Source: Henricia sp. BOLD:AAB3569 (taxonomy: Eukaryota; Echinodermata; Asteroidea; Spinulosida; Echinasteridae). From it: a DNA stretch of 64,000 nucleotides. The stretch lies in contig JBBELK010000003.1 of NCBI GenBank assembly GCA_037783545.1, positions 2,542,001-2,606,000 on the forward strand. Reading direction: 5' to 3'. Position 1 is the first letter of the stretch; every line of letters begins with the position of its first letter. A program made the position numbers and the translations under genes. Shown piece by piece: positions 33,013 to 42,169 of this stretch. The notes under the pieces were generated by a model. That model was not told the origin of the DNA, did no database searches, and saw only the letters and a program-made list of their open reading frames with translations.

Positions 33013-33931
33013 TTTCCGTTTTGTACACGGTCTATGGAGATTGCTACCAGAATTGGACGTAGAGAGCTGATTGGTCGAAACGCAGGACGACATTAATATT
33101 CATGTTACTCCTTTAAAAGGATGTGTTTTTGTGAATTTTGAATTGGGTTTCATACTAAGCACGCACGCCACTTGTGGGTATTAATGCTGGCCATTTTAGC
33201 CACCAGCAACACGTTTTGAAAACCAACTAGTCGAAGAAGAATGTTACAAACAAAAACAAAAATCCAATTTGTAGTAAACAAAAAAAACACCGGGCAAAAT
33301 ATTACTGACCCGCTAGCTCACATCGTTTACCATGTTTACGCGTTCGTCGAGTTTCGCATCTTAGTCCGTGGTGCGTTAACTGGACTACAGTGCCACGAAA
33401 GTTGGAAAACGATAAAGCAAAAGAACGTAAAAGTAGTTTTAATACATTCTGCTCAGCTTCATTTGTTTTCTGCGACGTGATAAAGGGCTGTGCAGTTTAA
33501 TTTATCGATGTGTTTAGCACTTGACACAAGTATTAAATTGGCGCAATCACATCTAAAGGGACTGATACCGATCTAATACTTGAATATACTGTTAGAACAC
33601 ATTCATCAAAATAAGCTGATACAAGATCTCCCATAATCATTATAGGGGAGATCTTTTGTATGAATATTGTTGTACATTTATTTGTACATCATAAATGCTC
33701 TTGACTGTAACTTAACATACTATTTTTCACTAAACGCTTAACACAGTTTCTCTAAATAACAATATGAAGTTTTAAAACACGCATTAACCGAATCAGATAA
33801 CATTACATCCCCTCTGGTAGAAGTGGACGTTACCACGGCACGATGGACGAAATGTTATTGGCTGGTTCTATGGCAACAGCGTGATTATATATTACGCGCC
33901 ATGAAGCAATAATATTGGCGCGAAAACAGGT

Positions 33932-34055
33932 TTCTCAAGTCTCTAGACAGGTACTATTCATAACAACGACTGTTGCGTGTGGGGATTATAGGCGTCAGGC
34001 GGACCAAATACGACTGTCTAGAGACTTGACCTCAAGTCTAAAGTCGCGCAGGCTT
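33932..34055. repeat. short palindrome with TAGACTTG-type ends
   Basis: CTCAAGTCTCTAGACAG is mirrored by CTGTCTAGAGACTTGA. Same end type as 32899-33012. Confidence 0.6.
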
Positions 34056-34076
34056 GGTCCAGTTTTTGCGACCATT

Positions 34077-34238
34077 AGAAGAAATCTGCGGAAATTATAC
34101 GCTCATCGAAATACAAAAAATCACAATGGAAATTCCTGGCAGTGCCTAGACACTGCCTGGAATGTGTTCCGCCTGGAATTTTCATTGTGTTTTTTGTTTG
34201 TATTTCGATGAGCGTAGAATTTCCGCAGATTTCTTCTT
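34077..34238. repeat. strong hairpin, about 60-bp stem
   Basis: AGAAGAAATCTGCGGAAATT...GGAAATTCC is repeated inverted as GGAATTTTC...AATTTCCGCAGATTTCTTCT with few mismatches; the loop carries its own small mirror GCAGTGCCTAGACACTGC. Confidence 0.85.
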
Positions 34239-35439
34239 GAGAAACGTTTGAGCCGCTTGGTGGCAGCAAACCGGTCCTTTTTCATTGTACGTCATATTGA
34301 GCATGCGCACTCTATACGTGTCTGCTGCCACACTTGTTTCTCGAAGTCGACACACGGCGGTTTTCGAAACGGCTGGCTTTGCCTCAGGCTTAAGCTTTGT
34401 GCATCTCCGAAATGGTAACACTGCTAAAGAAACATCTGGCATCGACGCCATGCACCTCCAACGTTTTATACGCCTGCAGTTCGGCATATTTAATGATATG
34501 GACGCAAACTTTGGGATACATTATTTGCCCCATGGCACTTGAAGTATATAATTGCGGCGCGTTATTATTTTGTAACTTTCGGACAAACAAATTTAAATTC
34601 TGTTTTTGGAGCAAAGTTCGTCCTATGTAAACCTCAAATATATAAATGAAATTAGATTATCGTAACGAGAGTTACTGAACTTGGCCGTTGATGGTTATTT
34701 TAGGCCGGGAAGCGACGTGGTATGGTGTCCTGTGCAAAGGTCAATTTGGCCAGTTGGCCTTTGGTCGGCTAGGTCGCCATCTTGGATAAATTTGATATAT
34801 GATATATCAGCATTTTTAGCATTCCTTGCTCGGTAATTACATCGGTGGCTTTTTAGCCGTGGATTGACGGTGCCCCGTGGAGAGTTGAATGATGTTTGAT
34901 CAAAAAAAGGGCGGTTTTATGACAGTAAAATTGGTCTGTTGCCAAGGTTACCATGTGTAGAACCAAGATAGAATTTATAAAAATGCATGCATGGAAGTGT
35001 GACGTCACTTATGGTGATGGCTCAAAACATTCGTTAACAATTAACCGCGCGGAAATGCACATGATCAGTTTAAATTTACACAGTATCATATATAAACCAT
35101 TTTCATACCTCGCTAAGAAAAATGTGTTTTAAATCGAATGAAAAATTAACATTAGCTTGAAAAACATTTAGATATCGACTGGTTCAAGCAGTAAGGTCTG
35201 CATGGAAATTAAACAGCATTGACGCGTGTGCAGAAATAATTGTGTCCATGTGCCTTTAAGATCGGCCCCCTACCCCCGTTCGCCATGTAGAGAATGTCAT
35301 ATTTCTGCCAGTTGTGTTTCCTCGTGCTGTGATTTCTATTGCGTAGTTACCTCAATGTGTGCTCTAAACACGCAAATTATGCCGTGTAGTATCAACATCT
35401 TAACACGCACAAAAACCGCAATATGCACGAACCAAGTTT

Positions 35440-36400
35440 CGAATCAATGAATGAAATTTTGGGTTATTTTTGCTCGCGTTCGCTGTCGACGTTGATTGCA
35501 ATTGAATATCCCAAAATGTTGATCATTCCTTTCAGGAAAACCCTACTCAAATGAACAAGATAGAAGTGATTCCAAACACAGTTTACTGTTCAGTTCAATG
35601 GTTCCACCCGAGATGATATCGTTTTATCAGAAAACGACAACTAAAATAAATTTATATAATTGCGTGCACACACTTGTTTTTTTACAAGGGCGCCCGGGTG
35701 ATACTATATACCGGAAAACACCGGAAAACACCGGAAAATACCGGAAAACACCGGAAAACTCACCGGAAAACACCGGAAAACATACTAAATACCGGAAAAC
35801 ACTAAATACCGGAAAACACCGAAAAACACCGGAAAACATACTAAATACCGGAAAACACACTAAATACCGGAAAACACCGGAAAACACACTAAATACCGGA
35901 AAACACCGGAAAACATACTAAATACCGGAAAACACACTAAATACCGGAAAACACCCGAAAGCACTTAAAACACCACCCCCACTACCTGCAGAAAACACCA
36001 TAAAATACTGTTTTCCGGTGTTTTCCGGTATTTAGTATGTTTTCCGGTATTTAGTATGTTTTCCGGTGTTTTCTGGTGTTTTCCGGTGTTTTCCGGTAAA
36101 TAGTACTACCGGGGCGCCCTCATGTGAAATAAACTAGACCCCTGACTGCTGTGGTGTTATGACTCTGTTGTCCGTGCAATATAACCACGGAACCAGCCTA
36201 AACAGGGCGGCGGCTTTGCACAATTTCTTGAAAGGTTGACACGGTTTTTCATTGTTTTCTCGGTACAAAGATGAGGTACTGAACTGACTTTTACATGCAC
36301 ATGTTTTTATCATACATGCTTTATCACACGTGGAGACAACACCGTTTCTAACAGTTCTCCAATCGTGTAATCTGTCCTTAAAGACGACACTCGTCAATGC
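35440..36400 (+). repeat. dispersed repeat family I, copy 1 (interrupted)
   Basis: The order AAATGAACAAGATAGAAGTG, TGCGTGCACACACTTG, then TCATGTGAAATAAACTAGAC and CCGTGCAATATAACCACGGA matches 37720-38500. Here it is split by the fold-back at 35688-36119; in the other copy it is split elsewhere by the tRNA-like fold-back. Confidence 0.65.
35688..36119. mobile_element. fold-back element filled with CCGGAAAACA minisatellite
   Basis: Both edges carry GGGCGCCC, likely an 8-base target duplication. Inside it are imperfect TIRs (GGTGATACTATATACCGG against GGTAGTACTATTTACCGG inverted, 15 of 18 alike). The left arm is an array of CCGGAAAACA and AAATACCGGAAAACA units; the right arm is the inverted array of TTTTCCGGTG. 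The related repeat at 38276 reads ACAATGACGCCCTCATG with no insert, as expected of an empty site. Confidence 0.8.
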
Positions 36401-36675
36401 GCGCGCGAGGAACAAATTCGTGCCACGAATTTCACCGCTTCATAAGCCTTCATGCCTTTCTAAAGCGGGCCTCCCACTGTACGATTTTTGCCACGAATTA
36501 GGTACGATTTGGTACGATTGTGTGTAGAGCCTATAGACAGTCTCTGGTAATCGTACCAATTCGTAGGAAATTCGTGGCAAAAATCGCACAGTAGGAGGCC
36601 CGCTTTAGTTAGTAGTGCTATGGAGCTGTGAATTTCGTGGCACGAATTTGTTCCTCATTGACGAGCCTCGTCTTT
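36375..36675. repeat. nested palindromes (family D interrupted by a second element)
   Basis: The outer arms GAACAAATTCGTGCCACGAA and TTCGTGGCACGAATTTGTTC with GTCAATG/CATTGACGAG ends are family D. Between them sits a second fold-back with ends AAAGCGGGCCTCC / GGAGGCCCGCTTT (about 36461-36608) whose arms read CCACGAATTAGGTACGATTT and the inverse. Confidence 0.75.
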
Positions 36676-37317
36676 AAACGCACAATTACAGTGTATAAAA
36701 CCGGCGGGTATAAACTCAGTCAATATTTTGGGTAACAAACATCAAACAAACCAACGTCATAATGACCACACACTGACAACCACCCCACCCAACACCAAAA
36801 ATCATTTGCGTCAATATTTCCTTGGCCCCATCCGATATCCAACCATTGTTGTACGCAATCGGAGAAACTATTCGAACCCGCGGGGAATTTCCGAAATAGC
36901 TGACATTCTTCGCCGAATTAACCCGGTGTCTGTTTGTTGCGTGTAAGCATAGCTGAACCATCGGGGAGCAAAGTTTCGGAAACATTCGACTATCCCTCGC
37001 CGTTGGAAATTGCTCGCAAATAATTCTGTGTCCTGTGGACATAGTTATTTCTGGATTTCGTCAATTCTTTTGCGTCAGAGAGACATTCTTTTGGTGTCTG
37101 GAGATTAGGAAAACATGTTTCATTCAGAAGGTATACTCGAAATGTTTGTGAGTGAGTAAAACAAATTTCCTCTCTTCACCCACGAGTAAATTGATTCCTG
37201 CAAGGGTTGTAGCCCCTGGGTGCTTGTGTCAGGCTGCTGGGGCTGCATACTCCCCAGAAGTTTCGCCCAATGACCAGGTGTAATCATTTTGTAAAGCGCC
37301 ATGAGTATGTTTTTTGG

Positions 37318-37362
37318 CGGGGTGGGGAGGGGGAGGGGGGGGGGGGGGGGGGGGGGGGGAGC
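37318..37362 (+). repeat. G-rich tract
   Basis: An almost pure G run of about 40 bases on the + strand. Simple sequence, quadruplex prone. Confidence 0.85.
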
Positions 37363-37829
37363 TAAACGACGGTTTTAGAGTCAAAACTAGACAGACAACC
37401 GCAAGGGTCTTGTGGCCAGAAATCGAAACTCGCAAAGCTTCGGGAATAAGGCCAGGGGGCAAGTACATTTCGTGCATTTTGTCAGTTTCTGACGGTTTTC
37501 GACTTCCCGCCCTCCCGTCCATTATCACAGTTGGTCGTCTGCCCGGAACATTCTAGGAAGGGCGGCAGAAATGTGGTTTCCGTGTTTTCTGTCCGTTTAC
37601 TGACAAAACCTCGAGGGCAAATCACGATGTGTTTTGTCGGAAACATTTTCGCCCGTGCAAAAGAGGCGTTGTTAGTTTTTGAACGTTGTCTGACAGTCGC
37701 TGCATTTACCGATAGTTGATGTTTTAAAGCAGTATACAGAATTTGCAATGTACTAAATTGTAATCAGCCATTTCACCGGAAACCTCACTCAAATGGAAGA
37801 TAGAAGTGGTTTCAATGATTTCGCCTGAT

Positions 37830-38210
37830 ATAATAATAATTATCTTTATTGAAGGTATCTATGACAGGATTGATAATTATAAGATGAATTTTGAAACACG
37901 AGAAAATTGCCGTGCCCCGACTGGGATTCGAACCCAGGTCCTTGGCTTACATTGCTCTACCAACTGAGCTATCTGGGGATCCCGCCTCTCTTCACGATAC
38001 TCCATCAGTAGGCATTGATTTGCCCCACTGCATTGTTTGAAAAAGAGAGGCAAACACGATATTGTTGTGGTGCTCCGTCGGGCCTTGCCCAGATAGCTCA
38101 GTTGGTAGAGTAATTGGCCATATAAGCCAAGGACCCGGGTTCGAATCCCAGTCGGGGCACTGCAATTTTCTCGTGTTTCAAAAATCATCTTTTAATTATC
38201 TTTATATATT
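37830..38210. mobile_element. fold-back element with tRNA-like arms
   Basis: Outer arms GAAACACGAGAAAATTGC and GCAATTTTCTCGTGTTTC enclose two opposed tRNA-like segments. On the + strand, 38090-38160 has an A box (TAGCTCAGTTGGTAGAG), a B box (GGTTCGAATCCCAG) and a partly paired acceptor. The minus-strand arm, 37911-37983, has a perfect T stem but lacks about 7 bases of the anticodon arm. The + arm has a full-length anticodon region, but the loop CATATAA lacks the invariant U33. So these look like tRNA-derived promoter relics rather than working tRNAs. Confidence 0.7.
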
Positions 38211-38269
38211 GTTTATATTTATAAGAAAACGATAAGTTAAAAATGCGTGTGCACCGTGACACATTTTTA

Positions 38270-38500
38270 CAATGACGCCCTCATGGGACCGAAACTAGGT
38301 CCCCTGACTATTATCATGGCTCCATTTCCCGTGGAGTGTAGCCAGGGAACCACATGAAGGTAACACCGTTTGTAGCAGTTTCCCAAGCCAAAGAACAAAA
38401 TATAGACATTTGACCACAAAATCTAGCCAATTTGTACATGACTTGCCGGGCGTGCTACATGTTCCTACTATGGGCAAAAGCGTCATGCTGTCCACCCTAA
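38270..38500 (+). repeat. dispersed repeat family I, copy 2 (right part)
   Basis: Matches the right part of copy 1 (CCCTCATGGGACCGAAACTA, CCCCTGACTATTATCATGGC) and keeps the uninterrupted site where copy 1 holds the minisatellite fold-back. Confidence 0.6.
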
Positions 38501-39722
38501 ACCACGACACATGCATATAATATCAAGACACTTTTAAGTGTTTAAAAACACTGCGCAAGAACTAAACTACTTTTCTGCTATAGATTTAATGCATTTTGAC
38601 ATCGTAAAATAACGAACAGATGTGTCGAATATTGGTCAAGAATAAATAATTAAAACGTTGTATTTTATTTTCACTTGTGAGCAAATTGATATACCGCATT
38701 GCGCATGCGTGAGTTTCGTTAAAGGGTGTGACATGCTAAACAACTTTGTGCCTAAGCTTTGCTTTATAATGACGGATTACTTGTTCAGCAAGACATACTA
38801 TTGTTCGTTTGGATGTAAAATCAATAAAAGGTGACCTTTTTCAACTTTGAAGATTTCAATGCAATAAATCACAGACAGAGGGCGCTGTTTGGAGTGCATC
38901 ACATAAGGAAGACAGAAGGGAAAAGTTAAGAAAAAACATAAGACTTCAAGTTGGACTTGTGGCAAATTGCTGCAGTTTCTACCCCCAGTTTTATCATGGC
39001 TTACAGCAGGCAACATGTCAAACAAACTCAAACAGCCATGGATTACAAAAGTTTCAGGAAAATTGAGAAAAAAGTGGAATCTTTTGTGCACAGTTGAATG
39101 TGATTTTTCTGTGTTTGCCTCTTGTGACATAGTGACCTTGTTCATGAATATGCATATTTTCATTAGCATAAAAACTAAAAACCTTTGTTTTAACCCCCAA
39201 AGCAAGCTCCAAATAGGATTTTTATGACTTTAACTGGGTAGAGTGGTTTTAAAGCATAGATTTCATTGATAAAAATCCTAAATAAGCCCTTTAATGGCAG
39301 AAATTCCACTGATCTCTTTTCAATGGATGGATGCACAACAGCAGAGAATTGAAGCATCGCGTCGGCCATCTTGCTTCAGATAAGACAATGCCCTGCCTAG
39401 ACTGCTCCCCGGTCCATGGATATTGTATGCAACATGGTGACGAGCTATAAAGGAACAAACATTCAGTTATTACCAACGAACAAATAAACAAAACCCCCTC
39501 TCTATTTCTCTCTCTCAAAAAAAAGAGGTCACTTCAAAAGGCCGTGTTTTTGTGCACGTTTCCCGTTGGCGTTGCTATTTCGCACGCAATGAAAGTTAGC
39601 TATATCAACAAATAACGAAACTGTGATACTTGATCATGTTTTGCCCAAAGGATGTATTCGTATAGTTGTTAGACTGTGACATGTTTATTCAGCTCCTGGT
39701 GTGTGCGGTAGAGTGACAGCGA

Positions 39723-39980
39723 CCCCTCGAACGATGGGAAATATGTGTTGTTCGAAGGGTTTCTCGAACTTGCGACCCCGAACGACGGAAAAGATCCGTT
39801 GTTCTAAGGACTTCTCGAACTTGGAGACCCGAACGAAGGGAAGACTCGTTGTTCTAAGCTAGTTATTCTCGAACTAGCAATATCCGAACGAAAGGCAAGA
39901 TCCATCGTTCTAAGGACGTCTCGAACTTGCGACTCCCAAGCGACGGGATCACCCGTTGTTTGAAGGACTTCTCGAACTTG
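39723..39980 (+). repeat. minisatellite, about 50-55-bp unit, 5 copies
   Basis: Each unit has a GAACGA(C/A)GGGAA-like start, TTGTTCTAAGGACTTCTCGA and an AACTTGCGACCC-like end. Starts lie near 39723, 39779, 39831, 39886 and 39938. Confidence 0.8.
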
Positions 39981-40949
39981 CCTTTGAAAAGTTTAATTGT
40001 CAAAAAAAGCATCCTTAACAAAGTGCTTTTCCTATATTTAGAGTTATACATGATTCCATCACTACATGTATTTTGTATCTCTGAGACGGCATAATTTTTA
40101 TCTACCACATTTTAACATTATTTTTCGCACCAATTTGTCAATTGTTATACCTACTGCGAGCGGGGTCGAATTATCTGCTAACTGAGCATTTCCCACGCCT
40201 ACACAAAACCCACCAGCCTCCCGTACCCCAACCGCACCAACAGCATAGTATCGGCCGCAAATGGGTCGACAAAATCTCGAAACAAAGTTTGACCGGAATT
40301 GTTGTCTCTTGTAAAATGACTCATCTTTGTCAAGATGTTATGATCAATAATATTGAAGAGGCCGAAATGACACAGAAATGCCCATACAGGGCCGTGTTTT
40401 CGTCACCATAACCACAGACATGTTTCGGCGTAATCACCAATTCAACCAATGACAAACTTTGTCCCTTACAAACTAAGACTCTCATTGGTCAGATTCGTTG
40501 CAACGTCACAAACATGTTTATACTTATGACCGCGAAAATACGGCCTCCGGATATAAACGTGTTACAAAATCACATCCCGAGAGAAAAAGACAAGAATTTG
40601 GCCTGCGTTTTCCCACCTGTCGCCCCGGTTGGTGTTCTAGTTCCAATTCCGAAATTTGGGTTATGACGTCAGTGGTTATACAAATAAAATTGCGGTGGTT
40701 TTTTTTTATGTGAACGAAACGTGAGTGCATGCCACGCTGTTTCGTATGCCATACAGGTCGGACAGTTTTCCAGTCGAAACAATTCCAGAAAATTCGTTGC
40801 TATATTGAAAGATGGCGTTCATGGAACGAAAAAACGTTAATGCAAAATTTCATGTACGAGATTGCAACAAAAATATTCTTTTTTAAATAACACAAAACGT
40901 GGAGTTTTATATGTAACTATTATTGGCAATCCGCCAATAATTCAAGGTG

Positions 40950-41172
40950 TAGACTTGCCCAAGTCTGACCAACCGTGCTCGGCCTGCAACGCGCAGCGCA
41001 CAGTGCGACCTCCGGACCGGTGGCCTGTGCAATCTGTTTCCTTCCGTTTCCTCTGTCTCAGGAAGTCTTCCGAGACAGAAGAAAAGAGATTTGACAGGCC
41101 ACCAGTCCAAAGGGCGCGCAGCACGCACCGCACCACAGACCAAACACGGGCAGTCACACCTGGGCAAGTCTA
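40950..41172. mobile_element. TIR/fold-back element with TAGACTTG ends
   Basis: TAGACTTGCCCAAGTCTGAC is mirrored by CACACCTGGGCAAGTCTA. The arms continue through GGTGGCCTG/CAGGCCACC to a central TCTGTCTCAGGAAG/CTTCCGAGACAGA. GC-rich, non-coding. Confidence 0.75.
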
Positions 41173-41211
41173 GGCAATGTCTAATATATGTCTAAGCCCA
41201 TGTCTAATATA

Positions 41212-41255
41212 GTAGTAATAATAATAATATAATAATAATAATAATAATAATAATT
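41212..41255 (+). repeat. AAT microsatellite
   Basis: An uninterrupted run of AAT units bordering the MITE family A copy 3. Confidence 0.85.
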
Positions 41256-41281
41256 TAAATTTAAACAACCCTGAATGCCGC

Positions 41282-41539
41282 AATAGGGCGACATTTCGGG
41301 AAGCCTCTTCCCGGGGACCACCGAAATTTCGGCAAGAATCACTCAAAATGACACCTTATTTTTTTACCCAAAGCTTCAAAAAATGGTTCCAGACCAAAGA
41401 GAAACAGCTCTAGTCCCCAAACAAATGGTTTTTGTCCTTAAAAAAATGATTTAAAACAATATTAGGGCAACACCAAAATGTCGCCCTATTGAGCGTGTCG
41501 CCCTAATATACCTTTTTTACACACAAATTGTCGCCCTAT
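41282..41539. mobile_element. MITE family A, copy 3
   Basis: Same ends (CAATAGGGCGACATTT, TTGTCGCCCTAT) and internal inverted motifs as the copies at 3621 and 20027, about 25 bases shorter in the A-rich middle. Confidence 0.85.
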
Positions 41540-41779
41540 CCTATAGCAAACACAGTTTTTCTTGAAAATTTGCAAAGTATGATGTTTTGTCGTTAACAGA
41601 AAGTAAATGCTTTAAAATTCGTTCGGAGAAAAAAAATCAAATTTGCTGAGAACCACGGACTGTATATTTTTAAGGGAAAGGAGCGCATATAATCGAGTAG
41701 GCTATACATGTATATTCTATATCTATGTTCGAATATATTCAATATAATATCCAATATCATAGTGATTTGGCTCGAGTCC

Positions 41780-42161
41780 GACCCGGCAGAGTTCCCACAC
41801 GGTATGGTAAATTGCCAAGAACTCGCGAGAGCCCAGAACACGAGCGTTTCATGCACCGCATTTGGTCGGGGCACGTCACGGCGTATTTTCTCGTTAGCTC
41901 CGCACCAATCGCCGGGCGGGACGCCCCGGCGCGCAGTCTGAAAGAAAAACGCCAACTGGCCCGCGCCAATAAATTGAAGCCGAACTTTCCAGTTTTCTGC
42001 CATTCGACAGAAAAGAAATATTCCATCGGTACATCGCCCCTGACTGCACAGGGAAAGTTCTGGACGTAATCGGCAAGCCGTCTGCAGAAAAGAATTATTT
42101 CACCCGTACATCGCCCCTGACTGGACGGGGAAAGTTCTGGACGTAATCGGCAAGCCGTCTG
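41780..42161 (+). repeat. GC-rich block with a 77-bp tandem duplication
   Basis: 42008-42084 and 42085-42161 are two direct copies (shared CATCGCCCCTGACTG and GGAAAGTTCTGGACGTAATC). The preceding 200 bases are rich in CpG and open in several frames on both strands, which argues against any single one being real. Confidence 0.7.
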
Positions 42162-42169
42162 CTTTTTGA

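Noticed and set aside
35598..35921. 107-codon ORF of repeating NTGKHRKTPE units and its antisense partner
   Set aside because: Translation of the CCGGAAAACA minisatellite.
35700..36105. CRISPR-like array of short repeats
   Set aside because: Units are contiguous, without unique spacers, arranged in two inverted blocks, and the DNA is animal.
37911..38160. Two functional tRNA genes
   Set aside because: The + arm lacks U33 and has mismatches in acceptor and T stems; the - arm is short by about 7 bases in the anticodon arm. Both lie in a fold-back element.
41593..42069. 136-, 114- and 89-codon overlapping ORFs on both strands
   Set aside because: Several frames are open together in a GC-rich block and none resembles a known protein, which points to composition.
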